Assembly: GCA_021292165.1 (NCBI GenBank)
Contig: CM037880.1
Span: 213,108,942-213,172,941 of the forward strand
DNA: 64,000 bases
Direction of reading: 5' to 3'
Origin: Shinisaurus crocodilurus
Taxonomy: Eukaryota > Chordata > Lepidosauria > Squamata > Shinisauridae
Below the pieces are notes generated by a model. It searched no databases, was not told the DNA's origin, and saw only the letters and a list, made by a program, of their open reading frames with translations. Made by a program: the position numbers and the translations under genes. Within the stretch, counting starts at the first letter, position 1. Each line of letters starts with the position of its first letter. Positions 39,401-46,830 of the stretch are shown piece after piece.

Positions 39401-42400
39401 TATATCAAAATATTTGCGCACATTTCTGGCACCTAAAAGATAATTTTTAAAAAGGTGGCGAACCAGTAACAGTCACTTCAATGCGCCACTTAGGCACTTT
39501 GGAGGGGCTGTCACTGGGAGACATTGTGAAAAGCCTCCAAAAGAAAAGGGGGGGGGAGTGGCAGTGGCAACGCAACTGGTGTGGGGAGAGCAAGCCAGTG
39601 ACGGTCACTCCAAAATACAGCTTGAGCATCAGTGGAGTGGCTGTCACTGGCGGGAGCACAGGTGAGCTCAGCAAGGGTTTTTGCCGCTCTTGCCGAGAAG
39701 CTCACTCGCCACTACCCTGGGCCCACGATGGGATTAGTCTCCCGGGTGTGGATGACATGCCAACCCATCGTGGGTTGAACAACCCCTAGAACAAGCCATG
39801 GGTTGTCATGGTGGCTTGTTGCCCCAAAACAAGCCACCCTGAGGGAAGCGGTCCGGGTTTGCATGACACGACAACCCACCGTGGCTAGTTACCCACGATG
39901 GGTTGTGTCATGCGAACTCAGTCAATGTAATCTAATGGCAAGAACTCTGGGCTCCAAACAGAGAGAACAGGGTTCGACTGAGTTAACCATACATTAACCA
40001 TTTGCTTCCCATAGCTTTTGCTCACAGTGATGTTTCTGCAAAGTACTTCTGTGATGAGAAATGGGGGAGGGGAACAGATTTATACTCCTGTGGCTATTCA
40101 CAAGTCACAGTTTTGTCAAAAATCTGAGAGTAGCCTGGCATATCTGTGTGTAAAGTGGGAGCACAGATATAAACCCAGATTATGAATTTCATAATGAAGG
40201 CGCTTATAGAGCATGTCTATAAATAAACTGAGTAAACCACTATTTCAACCTGTGCAACTAAGTTAACTGCTGCTCCAGTCTAAATTTCAACCTATACCGT
40301 GTCCTCAGAAGTCAATGACTGTGCACATAAGAGACTGCTCTCCTGCTCAAATCTTTGATCCACTTGAGGTTCGACAAAGCAAGAGATTTTTCCCTGGAAA
40401 CAACATACTTTGTTTAAAAATTGAAATAAGTGAGTTTATATAAATAAAGTAATTTCAGTTGAATTGTTGCACAGCTCGCTCTCTCCCTTTTTGGGAAGTG
40501 GATTATAGTTGAATAAATGAACAAGCTGGCAGCCAATGCAGACAAAGGTAATTGTTCCCTATTTCTATGAACGACAAGTCCAGTGTAGAGAATAACACTT
40601 GGGTTTTTATTCTGTAGCAAAGTAGAAGCAATGTATCTTTTTGCTGGCCCTTTTCACATTGTAAAAGTTTGAGCTTGCCATAAAGCAAACTCCTCTCTTT
40701 CCCATTCACCAGGAAGGGCAGAAGCACCTTTTCTATACCAACTCCACTATACGTCTCACAAATATGATTATGGCATAATACAGGACAGAGTCTTACCAAA
40801 ATGGACTGCAGGGCTAGTTACCCACATGATTAAGGCTGCCACCTTTGTTTTAACTGGCCATGTTCCCATGCCTTTAAGAGACACCCAACCCAGAAGTTTG
40901 ACAACTGAAGGTTTTCCTGGTATGGAGGTAATTAGTGAGAAAATGTTTTCCTGTTAAGTTTGTGAAAGGCTCAAGAGCAGGGCCTCAGAAGTTGCTAGAA
41001 AGCAATTTCTGTCTGCAAAACCTGTGAGCTATAGCATTACTGCATGAGACCTATGAGAAGTAGTAATGTTATAATACACCATGAAAAAGGCAAGGCGCCT
41101 TCACCTATGTAAAGTGTTTCTTACCATACTGGTCTTAAGCCTTAAAACATTAAAAACAAACTATAAAATATGCACAGCCAGAGGGAGCAAAACTATCCTA
41201 AATGTGCAAGAGGCTTCATCAAGGAAACATTAGAGATCAGCCGATATTTCTTTGATTATGATCCTGAGTCCTTTCCCACCCAGAGAGTTTGTGTCCAACT
41301 GGTTGTTTAACCTTGAACAGGATCTAAAACACAATAATGTCTCCTGCAACACTTTGCATTTGAGTTGTGCCAGGATTACAACCCAACCTGTTGCAATGGC
41401 CTGTCACCAGTCCCATGCATCTCTTGTTCTTCCCACCCTTGATGACTACCAATTCTCCAGTTCTAGACAATGACCTGGTTCGCACGTAATGACAATTCAT
41501 GGGTTGTTCAACCAATGAATTGTCAGGGTACAGCAGAAGCAAGCAAGCAAGCACACCGCTTCCCGCATGCTCATCACTTCTGCTGTACATCTGGCTTTGT
41601 AAACAACCCAGGATTACCTGTTCCTGAGATAGTGTTGTGACAAGTGAACCTGGCACTCTGGGTTGTTAAGGGTTAAACAACCCAGAGTTTTAACCCAACA
41701 ACAAACCCTGGGTGATTGTTGGCTTAAACCCCTGGGAAGTATAACCCAAAACAACCCATAGTGCCAGGTTAGCATGTCATGACAACAGCCCAGGAACTGG
41801 GTGTTCCTGGGTTGTTTACAAAACTAGAAGTAATGCACAAGAGCGAAGAGCATGGAAGCAGCACACTTTCAATCAATCAATTTATTATGGTCATGGACCA
41901 GCAGATTAAGAAAGGTAGTTTCAATTACCTTATAATAATAAATAAACTACCCAGTTTAAAAAACAAGAAGGCAAGTATCACAGAACAACAAATTAAAGTA
42001 GTAATTAAAATTAAAAACAATTAAAACACAATTACAATATTTATATAAACAATCCAATTTGAGAACAAAATTGTATATCTAAGATACAAAGTATCATAAA
42101 CATAACAATAATATAGTCTCTTTCAGAAGCATTCTATCCTTGATTTATCATCATTTTCCTACAGCAAATAGCAGATGCACAAAAGCATGCTATATTATAA
42201 GTAACTTGGGGATTCCAATCTGATAATAAATATTTCAAATAAGATGCCTCAGATCTTCCTGGTTTTTTGGAAAGAATAGGGGTAATAAAATCTTTTTGGA
42301 GAGCACAATAAAAGGAACAGTGAAGTAATACATGAGCTTCCGTTTCCACTCTTCCCCTATCACATGGACATAACCGCTCTTACATGGGAGTCTTATTATA

Positions 42401-45400
42401 TCTGCCTTCCAAAAGGGCACAGAACTAACTTACATCTCATTCATTTCAATGGGTCTATTCTAGTAGGACTACATTGGATACTACCTATGGCAGCAAGACT
42501 GGGAGACCTGGAGAAGCATAGAAAGGAAATCAATGAAAAGGGAAAAGGCAGTGGCTTGGCAGGGCCCTTGAAGATGTTTGCGCAACTCGAGGAACAAGAC
42601 TGTATAGACTAACCCATCTATTATATATTATAGTATACTGTCAACAAGTGCCTCAAGCACTACTTGCAAATTATGAGCACTACCACAGAGGAAAGCTTAA
42701 AACAGAGGAAAGTCTTCATTGTCTATAGTCTATTGTAGCCTTAAAACAAGTCTCTGCCAAAGAATAGCAGCTATGTAAGATGCTACTTTATTTCTCCAGT
42801 ACCAGAATTTACTAAAGGAAGCAATATTCACACAATTGTAAAAGGTTAAACACATATAAAGTGTTTTATAAGTTTATTAATCATCGCTTTTCAGCATAAA
42901 ACTGCCTGAGCCATGTACAGCTTAGAACAGTAAAAATGTGCTTAAAATTAGCATAAAATTGTAGAAGCATCAACTTCAATCAACAACATCCAACAAAAAC
43001 CATAACACAACTAAAGCCAACTAAAATACATGTTGGAAAACCTGGACAATTAAAAGTATTTGATTTGTGCCCAAAAAAAATCAAAGTGGGAACCAGGCAA
43101 GCTTCTCTAAGGAGAGCACTCAAAAGAAGAGGCATTATAAAGGCCGTCTCCCCAGGCACCACCTACACAACTTGAATTAACGGGGACATTTGAAGCATTG
43201 AAGACAGAAAGGCAGGATAAAAATCCTAAGTATGAGAATAGAGTACAAAGCTTTATTCTGATGATGTTAATGGTATTATATTCCATGTCTTGTCTTCTTC
43301 TAAAGCAAGATTTTGAATTTGACCCAATTTACATTTCAAGTGAAAGGGTGTAACCACCCTTTATAATTTATTACTAGCACCATTGTCACTGAGGCCATGT
43401 GATTTCACAATTACTATGATCTAGGGAGCCAACCTATGGCCCCTAGACAGCATCTGAGGGGCCATAGGATATTTCAGATTCCCAGATCCGAGGTTTTCCT
43501 TCCCCTTCCGAGACGCTCCAGCTAGACAGGCAAAAAAACACATCTAGTGAAAATGCAGGGTGGGAGGACAGGGAGGTGAAGATTGCCTCTGTCGCTCCTC
43601 CTGCTCTGCATTGGATGACCATAAGCCTCTGAGTTTGGGGGCTTATGGCCATCACCATAGGATTGTGTCCCTAGAGCTGTACCAGGAAGAATATGCACAA
43701 GCACTCAGACTTTGATGCTTCTGTATCAGGAGCATGTAACTAATGGCACGTTTTACATATTTTACAAGGGAAAAAATATTCCAGGGGTGCAAAAGAACCA
43801 ATTTTATTCCACACATCTCCCTTTAGAGTGTCATCACCCTTCCCCAAGGAAAAGTCATTTTCTTCAGTAAGTCAGGGAGTTATATGCTGTCAAAAATGTG
43901 TCATCTTTGTAATAAGAACTTGCTTTTTTCTGTTTCCCATAGTTAACAAAAGCAAAATACAAATCAACTGATTTAGGAAATCTCACATATGACATCAGCC
44001 TCTCTGTCTTCAGAATGATGGCTGGGGAAAAATGACAGTATCCCCATGGTAAAATTAAAGTCCTGCAAGAGCTGCTATGGAATAGTCAGTGGGAACTTTG
44101 CTGAATTCCTGAATACAATCAGAATGGAAGATAAAAAAAACATAACGGCAACCCTGCTGGATCAGACCAAGGGTCCATCTAGTCCAGCATTCTGTTCACA
44201 CAGTGGCCAACCAGCTGCCCACAGGAAACCCACAAGCAGGACATGAGTGTAACAGCACCCTCTTGCCTATGTTCCCCAGCAACTGGTGTACACAGATATA
44301 CTACTTCTGATACTGGAGGTAGCAAACAGCTATCAGGACTAGTAGCCACTGATAAGACTCCATGAATTTGTCCAATTCCCTTTTAAAGCCCTCCAAATTG
44401 GTGGCCATCACTACATCTTGTGGAAGTAGATTCCATAGTTTAACTATGCACTGTGTGAAGAAGGACTTCCTTTTCTCTGTGCTGAAGCTCCCACCAATCA
44501 GCTTCATACCCTGGATTATAGTATTATGAGAGAGGGAGAAAAATGTCTCCCTATCCACTTTCTCTATACCATGCATAATTTTGTACACCTCTATCATGTC
44601 TCCCCTTACTTGCCTTTTTCCTAAGCCAAACAAACCCAGCTCTTGTAACCTTTCTTCATAGGGGAGTTGCTTCAGCCCCTTGATCATTTTAGTTGAATTT
44701 TTCTGCACTTTTTCCAACTCTACAATTGCTTTTTTAGGCGCAGTGACCGGAACTGTACACAGTATTCTAAGTGTGGTCGCACCAGAGATTTGTGTAAGGG
44801 CAGTATAATATTGGCAGTTTTATTTTCTATTCCTTCCCTAATTATGCCCAACATGGAATTTGCCTTTTTTACACTGTGTCATTTGCAGCACACTGGGTTG
44901 CCATCCTCCCTGAGCTGTCCACCACAGGAGATCCCAGAAGTCACATAAATCAATGTTTTCTTCATCACTTTACCTTGCAACATGAACCCTAGAAGCTATC
45001 CATGGGTTTTTGCCACATGTCCTATCAAATCATAATTTCTGATCTACCAAACTCCTACAGATAAGTGGCAAAATGTAGTTGTTTCTTGTCTCTTTTCATA
45101 GATTTCATAGATCAGAGAGTTGGAAGGAGCCTACAAGGCTATCGAGTCCAACCCCCTGCTCAATGCAGGAAACTAGAGGAGGGGTCTCCCATCCGAGTAA
45201 TAACCAGGCTTGACCCTGCTTAACTTTCCATGCTCAGACAAGCTGAGCCAGCGTAAGCCACAGAAAACCCACAAGCAGGACATGAGTGTAACAGAAACCT
45301 CCCGCCATGTTCCCCAGCAACTGGTGTACATAGATATACTACTTCTGATACTGGAGGTAGCATATAGCCATCAGGACTAGTAGCCACCGATAAGACCATG

Positions 45401-46830
45401 AATTTGTCCAATCCCCTTTTAAAGCTCTCCAAATTGGTGGCCATCACTACATTATGTATAGTTTACACATACTGAGTTGTGCGAACTCTGTCAGGGGACG
45501 GTGGTGGAAGATGAGGCATCATCCAAGCAGATTAATTTGTGCCCTCCCTTATTGAAAAGAGTAATGATACTGCATGCACATGCACTCAAACCAGCTAACA
45601 ATGGTTTACCACAACCACAATATCTAACACACAATCACAATAATACTATAACTAAAATATGACAATTAAATACCAATTAAAACCAATTTGTTAACCAAAT
45701 TATCCTAACACCCTCCATTGCCACCTCTACCAAATCAATTAATCTTTCATACAAATGCTAAATGAAAAAGGGAAGTTTTGCAACCCTTCCTAACAGGGGG
45801 GGGGGGAGATGTCTCACCACTACAAAAGCCCCGTTTCTCACAGTGATTAAGCTTGTTTCACACAGTGAAGCAGGGCCTAACATGAACAGTGCAACTGGTA
45901 CAGGGGGTTGACATAGAGCAGCCTTCCCCAACCTAGCCCCCTCCAGATGTTCTTGACTATAACTCCCATCAGCCCCAGCCAGCATGGCCAAGTTATGCAG
46001 GATGGGAGTTGCATTTCAAAGCATCTGGATTCGGCAAAGGCTGATACAGGGAAACAATCTAAGTTGAGAATCCCAGACTGTATAGGCTTCAGCTTATACC
46101 TCTCAATATTCATTAGGAGGCAGACAGCAGCATTATTTTCTTGATAAAGCCTGCAGGTCACCTTCAAGGGCGACCCCATGTCTTCCGACCTGCGCCCTTC
46201 ACTGCAACTCTAATATCCCTTCATCTGTCAGTCCAATGATCCCAGATACAAGCCTATCAAATGTCCTCTCCCATATCCAAAAAACCCTCCTAAATCTGTA
46301 CAGTATCCTGATATAAAAGGGTTATTTCCTGTATGGCTATTAATGGAATAACCACAGGGAAGATAAATAATATTCATGTGGCACCAGAATCCATCAATGC
46401 ACTTAAAACACAATCACCAGACATTTCAGTAAACCTGCATTTGTTTTTTAGTTGCAAACCTTATTTTCCACACAAGGTCCTTTGGCCAAATCTTTCCATT
46501 ACCTTAGGCTGCAATCCTGGATACGCCTAGCTAGAAGTAAACCCCACTGAACGCAGTGGGACTTGCTTCTTAGTCAACATGTATAGGGTTTTACTGTTAA
46601 TGTCTCTTTCAGAAGAAATTACCTTGTCTCAAGCTAGTTTATGGACAAAGAGCAAAAATACATGAAAACTAAAATGTATGTTTAAGTTAGGGCTGTCACA
46701 CATTGTATATGAAATAATTTCTGACCGTAAATCAGCTATTGTCATACCATTTTTGTAGGTAATCCAGTGCTTCCAAACGAGCACCAATTTCAAACGTTAT
46801 CCCAGGACGATTCGGAGGCTTTCTGCTCAT
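605..46830 (-). CDS. PHF20L1: PHF20L1, PHD finger protein 20-like 1 (5' half, spliced)
   Basis: Split gene on the minus strand that leaves the window at the left. From known family biology, PHF20L1 is a nuclear reader of methylated lysine: its N-terminal MBT-like/Tudor repeats bind monomethyl-lysine on proteins such as DNMT1, and its paralogue PHF20 belongs to the MOF-NSL acetyltransferase complex. Seen here: the start [20 protein letters not shown], an aromatic-rich first domain ([15 protein letters not shown], then [16 protein letters not shown]), a second Tudor domain ([20 protein letters not shown], then [12 protein letters not shown]), a basic linker with [10 protein letters not shown] and RRRRSQ, and a poly-lysine tract. 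The exons, including one tentative microexon, sum to 1657 nt, or 552 codons plus one base, and phases agree at every join. The human protein is about 1,017 residues, so roughly the first 55% is here. The PHD finger and C-terminal coiled region are missing because of the window edge, not a gene break. Confidence 0.95.
1978..2034 (-). CDS. PHF20L1: PHF20L1 exon, 57 nt (TEKK/KLE segment)
   Basis: A small exon of 57 nt that reads [20 protein letters not shown] across its borders. It aligns in place with the [20 protein letters not shown] segment of the mammalian protein. The acceptor is gtaaatacag and the donor gtatga; phase 1 on both sides, so skipping it would keep the frame. Confidence 0.87.
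2868..3002. repeat. Compound (TG)n/(CG)n microsatellite
   Basis: Alternating TG and CG runs, with a G-rich block GAGAGAGGGGGGAGGGAAAG that appears twice about 33 bp apart, then (GTGC)n. The alternating purine-pyrimidine runs could adopt Z-DNA. Confidence 0.9.
3527..3733 (-). CDS. PHF20L1: PHF20L1 exon 11 (12 if the microexon is real)
   Basis: The exon is 207 nt. It reads [20 protein letters not shown], then a less conserved stretch, then [16 protein letters not shown]. The motif CLPLDLSR is diagnostic for PHF20L1. The acceptor is ctttcttttatatag and the donor gtaaaa; it starts needing one carried base and ends in phase 1. Confidence 0.93.
3784..3803 (-). CDS. PHF20L1: PHF20L1 candidate 20-nt microexon
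   Basis: Inferred, not proven. Its acceptor is ctttagag and its strong donor gtaaga. The 20 nt restore the frame between the exons at 3946-4114 and 3527-3733, giving P-C-N-S-T-T-P-I across the joins. As I recall the human protein, this segment has the same number of residues there (QESSVPEV), though identity is low. The next intron would be only 50 nt, short for a vertebrate, which is the main reason for doubt. Confidence 0.4.
3946..4114 (-). CDS. PHF20L1: PHF20L1 exon 10
   Basis: The exon is 169 nt. It completes the Ser codon, then reads [20 protein letters not shown] and [18 protein letters not shown]. The RRRRSQ run is a clear basic cluster. The acceptor is ctttttag and the donor gtgagc. 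It ends with two bases of a codon, which does not join in frame to the next clear exon (3527-3733); a short exon with length 3n+2 is needed between them. Confidence 0.92.
4115..7054 (-). other. PHF20L1 intron with short palindromic repeat remnants
   Basis: Contains two short palindromic repeats: 4920-5040 (mirror halves around a GTGGGACTTCAGTTGGACATGTCCCAC centre) and 5945-6020, both of the type with an AGTGGGACTT-like core. 4735-4860 resembles a LINE 3' end (CTTGCAAACCACCTTGAGTG). The rest is unremarkable. Confidence 0.5.
7055..7307 (-). CDS. PHF20L1: PHF20L1 exon 9
   Basis: The exon is 253 nt. It starts [20 protein letters not shown] and continues through [20 protein letters not shown] to [20 protein letters not shown] and INKT. 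The acceptor is ttattcag and the donor gtgagc, with the first base of a Ser codon at the end. It is Ser/Lys-rich and probably disordered; no catalytic motif is expected. Confidence 0.95.
10969..11235. mobile_element. Small hAT-like non-autonomous element
   Basis: The termini CAGGAGTCTTCAA and TTGAAGACTACTG are near-perfect inverted copies. Flanking 8-mers (AACTAGCC, AGCTAGAC) agree at six of eight positions, as for an old hAT target duplication. The interior is a purine-rich simple stretch with no coding capacity. Confidence 0.6.
12423..12484. repeat. (GTAG)n-(GT)n microsatellite
   Basis: About four GTAG units followed by about 20 GT units with one GG interruption. Confidence 0.9.
13761..13843 (-). 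CDS. PHF20L1: PHF20L1 exon 8
   Basis: The exon is 83 nt and reads [20 protein letters not shown] then QAAPVLEQ. The acceptor is ccattgcag and the donor gtatga, leaving phase 0. It is a short acidic/Ala linker with no recognised domain; assignment rests on sequence match and phase. Confidence 0.93.
15383..15636. mobile_element. Tigger/pogo-like MITE, copy 1
   Basis: Terminal inverted repeats ACCTTGGATTGCAAG and TTGCAATCCAAGGTATTACTG, flanked by TA, with inner inverted blocks (CTTGTAATCCAAAACACTC, GTCTTGCAAAACGCTCTC). No transposase. Two further copies occur at 51330 and 62941. This copy has a GC-rich replacement in its middle (15460-15530). Confidence 0.75.
16685..17060 (+). mobile_element. 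L1 LINE 3' end, 5'-truncated
   Basis: Translated remnants read [20 protein letters not shown] followed by DWQQSI, typical of the end of L1 ORF2 in squamates. A TTG-rich 3' UTR and an A-rich tail (ATTAAAAACAAAACAAAACC) follow. A local 18-bp tandem duplication occurs at 16867-16905. Confidence 0.6.
17843..17968 (-). CDS. PHF20L1: PHF20L1 exon 7
   Basis: The exon is 126 nt. It encodes [20 protein letters not shown] and then the conserved basic block [20 protein letters not shown]. That block is the best-conserved part of the linker in this family and is a likely DNA-contacting or nuclear-localisation segment (inference). The acceptor is atcaacatag and the donor gtaagc; both borders are in phase 1. 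Confidence 0.94.
18125..18245 (-). mobile_element. Possible L1 ORF1 C-terminal remnant
   Basis: The minus strand has an open stretch of about 40 codons, [20 protein letters not shown] then [16 protein letters not shown], closed by TGA. Its pattern resembles the C-terminal domain of L1 ORF1 proteins. It has no splice borders and no match to PHF20L1. The family call is tentative. Confidence 0.35.
18570..19148. mobile_element. Palindromic MITE with GC-rich tandem core
   Basis: The ends are inverted copies: ATATACTCGAGTATAAGCCG at the left and CGGCTTATACTTGAGTATAT at the right. The interior (about 18820-19075) is a G-rich block made of two tandem units of about 130 bp, each with GTGCAGGTA, TCTGGGGGTGGCGGGGGG and CTTTGG. 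The G-rich core yields overlapping Gly- or Pro-rich open frames that are composition artefacts. Confidence 0.7.
19340..19690. mobile_element. Foldback DNA element
   Basis: The left arm (GGTAACCCAGGGC, AAACCCTGGGTTATCATGAGC, GTGCTAGTGCA) is an inverted copy of the right arm (GTGCACTAACTAGCAC, GCTCACAGTAATCCAGGGT, AACCCTGGGTTACC). Each arm is about 110 bp and contains its own small palindrome. No coding capacity. Confidence 0.65.
20129..20336 (-). CDS. PHF20L1: PHF20L1 exon 6
   Basis: The exon is 208 nt. It starts [19 protein letters not shown] and ends near SSVTFG, with an Ala-rich helix-like stretch followed by a Lys/Glu-rich linker ([18 protein letters not shown]). The acceptor is ccctgaag and the donor gtacag, leaving phase 1. 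A poly-C/TTCC tract follows the donor by about 20-50 nt in the transcript direction. Confidence 0.94.
21104..21299. repeat. 196-bp direct duplication, copy 1
   Basis: Matches 23551-23746 without indels and with only about five substitutions (for example CATAATATC against CATAGTATC). No terminal repeats or coding content. It could be a recent local duplication or two copies of one young repeat family. Confidence 0.9.
21483..21733 (-). mobile_element. tRNA-derived CORE/MIR-like SINE with L2-like tail
   Basis: Read on the minus strand: a tRNA-like head GTGTGGCGTAGTGGTTAGAG with a TTCTAGTCCCCGCTC B-box-like segment, the MIR-type core CACTGGGTGACTTTGGGCCA, then GGTGGGGTATAAATATAAT and an (ATAA)n end. 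Full length. Confidence 0.85.
22978..23244 (+). mobile_element. L2 LINE 3' end, 5'-truncated
   Basis: Shares CTGCCTCTGGAGGTCAGGCA and the ending GATGTGGAGCAGTATATAAA with the longer L2 copy at 26085-27399, followed by (TAAA)n. It keeps only the last few dozen codons of ORF2 and the 3' UTR, and includes an internal (AAAC)n run. Confidence 0.8.
23551..23746. repeat. 196-bp direct duplication, copy 2
   Basis: Same-orientation partner of 21104-21299, offset 2,447 bp. A CORE-SINE and an L2 tail lie between the copies. Confidence 0.9.
24543..24718. mobile_element. Palindromic MITE (TATTTTTCCATGTATAAGAC type)
   Basis: Ends CCCGTATTTTTCCATCTATA and TATACATGGAAAAATACTG form long terminal inverted repeats. 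A second internal GTATAAGAC unit is present. No coding capacity. Confidence 0.65.
24823..25060. mobile_element. Arm of a foldback element related to 38585-39924
   Basis: The block with AAGCCACGGTGGGCTGTCGTG, GGGTGGCTTATTTTGGGG and CCCATGATGGGTTGTTGTAT resembles the arms of the 1.34-kb foldback element. I could not find a clean opposite arm, so the right limit is uncertain. Sequence to about 25860 may be its interior. Confidence 0.45.
26085..27399 (+). mobile_element. L2-clade LINE, 5'-truncated, with reverse transcriptase remnants
   Basis: Three overlapping frame pieces give one degraded ORF2. The first has [20 protein letters not shown] (RT motif region), the second [20 protein letters not shown] and the catalytic [10 protein letters not shown], then [12 protein letters not shown]. 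The third has [20 protein letters not shown] and [20 protein letters not shown], typical of L2/CR1 ORF2 C-termini. A 3' UTR ending TGGAGCAGGTATACAAATAC and a (CAA)n tail follow. Frameshifts and stops mean it is inactive. The catalytic YADD is intact, but the endonuclease domain is lost to truncation. Confidence 0.9.
27400..28250 (+). other. Possible solo-LTR or promoter-like unclassified repeat
   Basis: Three GATTGGT (CCAAT-type) boxes lie at about 27490, 27514 and 27542, spaced 24-28 bp, followed by TTTTTAAAGGG about 25 bp on. That layout resembles a retroviral-type or gypsy-type LTR promoter. Neither TG...CA ends nor target duplications could be fixed, so this is only a suggestion. Confidence 0.3.
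29110..29631 (+). other. Unassigned 173-codon open frame
   Basis: An ATG-initiated open frame with a hydrophobic N-terminal stretch ([17 protein letters not shown]). I do not recognise a family, there is no promoter or splice context, and codon use looks random. On balance it is more likely chance or an antisense repeat remnant than a gene. Confidence 0.15.
32345..32530 (+). mobile_element. L1-clade ORF2 C-terminal fragment
   Basis: One open stretch reads [20 protein letters not shown], then [20 protein letters not shown] and [10 protein letters not shown]. The W-x-P-W-x-D and W-P-F spacing is that of the end of L1/Tx1-type ORF2. No poly-A tail is seen. Confidence 0.55.
32626..32710. repeat. 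85-bp direct duplication, copy 1
   Basis: Identical base for base to 34007-34091, starting ACGGGTGCTGCC and ending TTCCTGGGCA. It lies on the far side of exon 5 from the second copy. Confidence 0.95.
32735..32960 (-). mobile_element. tRNA-derived SINE (TTTGCATGCAGAAGGTC head)
   Basis: On the minus strand it starts with a tRNA-like AACCTAGTGGTAGAGCATGT (A box) and GGTCCTCAGTTCAATCCCTA (B box) and ends in the tail ATGGTCTGACTCAGTATGAG. Other copies are at 47858-48190 and 57024-58217. Confidence 0.8.
33677..33765 (-). CDS. PHF20L1: PHF20L1 exon 5, Tudor 2 second half
   Basis: The exon is 89 nt and reads [20 protein letters not shown] followed by [10 protein letters not shown], closing the second Tudor domain (FYDG strand). 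The acceptor is ggttctag and the donor gtaagt, leaving phase 0. It lies between two identical 85-bp direct repeats (32626-32710 and 34007-34091). Confidence 0.96.
34007..34091. repeat. 85-bp direct duplication, copy 2
   Basis: Identical partner of 32626-32710, offset 1,381 bp. The two copies bracket PHF20L1 exon 5. Confidence 0.95.
34338..34441. mobile_element. Hairpin MITE inside an older SINE
   Basis: GGGCAAAATCCTATGCCAGT at the left pairs with ACCGGCATAGGATTGCGCCC at the right, and AAGTCCTACAAC pairs with GTTGTAGGACTT; the whole 104 bp can fold into one hairpin. A related copy lies at 50651-50753. Confidence 0.7.
35236..35320 (-). CDS. PHF20L1: PHF20L1 exon 4, Tudor 2 first half
   Basis: The exon is 85 nt and opens with [20 protein letters not shown], then KIEAINKEG. 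This is the signature beta-strand pair of the Tudor fold (W and YYPA). The acceptor is ttttaaaacag and the donor gtatgt; it ends in phase 1. The intron before it is only 213 nt, so exons 3 and 4 form a tight pair. Confidence 0.96.
35534..35705 (-). CDS. PHF20L1: PHF20L1 exon 3, MBT-like/Tudor 1
   Basis: This exon of 172 nt completes the Trp codon and encodes most of the first reader domain: [20 protein letters not shown], then [20 protein letters not shown]. It contains the aromatic residues that form the methyl-lysine pocket in this family. It ends in phase 0 at the donor gtaagt and is bounded by a tctgaag acceptor. The sequence DDDEFI at its end is the short link to the second Tudor domain. 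Confidence 0.96.
36976..37207 (+). mobile_element. tRNA-derived CORE/MIR-like SINE
   Basis: Head GTTGTGGCGTAGTGGTTAGA, core CACTGGGTGACTCTGGGCGA and tail AAGGTGGGGTATGAATATAA. It is directly followed by a 5S/CR1 SINE fragment. Confidence 0.85.
37208..37305 (+). mobile_element. 5S/CR1 chimeric SINE, 3' part only
   Basis: Keeps the last bases of the 5S-derived head (GAGACC) and then the same CTCCTCTAGTTTCCTGC and CR1 tail seen in the full copies at 45096, 53173 and 56643. Insertion into the A-rich tail of the preceding SINE is the simplest explanation. Confidence 0.7.
38585..39924. mobile_element. 1.34-kb foldback DNA element with ~210-bp inverted arms
   Basis: The left arm (38585-38795) and right arm (about 39710-39924) are inverted copies, matching at roughly three quarters of positions. 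Shared blocks include TGACTGAGTT, CATCGTGGGTAACTAGCCA and GGCTTGTTCTAGGGGTTG. The 900-bp interior has no transposase-like frame; it carries a poly-G run near 39549 and a repeated GTCACTCCAAAA/CAGTGACGG theme. No clear target duplication. Confidence 0.75.
41468..41875. mobile_element. Foldback DNA element (GGTTCGCACGTAA family)
   Basis: 41556-41683 is an inverted copy of 41757-41866 (GCTTTGTAAACAACCCAGG, TGAACCTGGCACT, GGGTTGTT in both). The spacer holds several small AACAACCC/GGGTTGTT palindromes. The outer end CTGGTTCGCACGTAATGACA resembles ends at 14433 and 19680. Confidence 0.65.
41875..42420 (-). mobile_element. LINE ORF2 C-terminus and 3' tail
   Basis: The minus strand reads [20 protein letters not shown], then [20 protein letters not shown]. 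This C-x-C...H-x4-C segment is the zinc-knuckle-like end of a non-LTR retrotransposon ORF2, followed by an AT-rich 3' part. Clade not fixed. Confidence 0.6.
44130..44900 (-). mobile_element. CR1 LINE 3' end, 5'-truncated
   Basis: The minus strand keeps 138 open codons of ORF2 (44301-44717): [36 protein letters not shown] and [20 protein letters not shown], which is the standard CR1 C-terminus. The 3' UTR (GGACTAGATGGACCCTTGGT, CTGATCCAGCAGGGTTGCC) follows down to a short A-run at about 44130. 44718-44900 continues the same ORF with frame breaks. Confidence 0.9.
45096..45260 (-). mobile_element. 5S rRNA-derived SINE with CR1 tail, full copy
   Basis: On the minus strand the head matches the 3' half of 5S rRNA: AAGTTAAGCAGGGTCAAGCC and TGGTTATTACTCGGATGGGA then GACC. 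It passes directly into a CR1-type tail (CTGCATTGAGCAGGGGGTTG, GACTCGATAGCCTTG, TTCCAACTCT). A CR1 fragment follows at once on its right. Confidence 0.85.
45261..45455 (-). mobile_element. CR1 LINE 3' fragment, second copy
   Basis: Repeats part of the element at 44130-44900 (AATTGGTGGCCATCACTAC to GACATGAGTGTAACAG on the plus strand), with small deletions. Inserted against, or broken by, the adjacent 5S/CR1 SINE. Confidence 0.8.
45920..46044. mobile_element. CCCTCCAGATG-type palindromic hAT-like MITE, copy 1
   Basis: The left half AGCCTTCCCCAACCTAGCCC...CCTCCAGATG is mirrored, with decay, by CATCTGGATTCGGCAAAGGCT. The centre is AACTCCCATCAGCCCCAGCC. Confidence 0.7.

Larger units (their letters stand above)
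35706..46747 (-). other. Large first coding intron of PHF20L1
   Basis: An 11-kb intron. Identified: a fragment of the CCCTCCAGATG-type MITE (35903-35975), a 22-bp tandem duplication (36380-36422), CORE-SINE plus 5S/CR1 tail (36976-37305), short palindromic repeat (37970-38055), foldback element (38585-39924), foldback element (41468-41875), LINE tail (41875-42420), CR1 (44130-44900), 5S/CR1 SINE (45096), CR1 fragment (45261), MITE (45920), short palindromic repeat (46508-46600). 40,000-41,450 and 42,430-44,040 show no nameable feature. Confidence 0.6.

Noticed and set aside
44301..44717. Novel 138-residue protein gene on the minus strand
   Set aside because: The sequence is the standard CR1 ORF2 C-terminus followed by a CR1 3' UTR.
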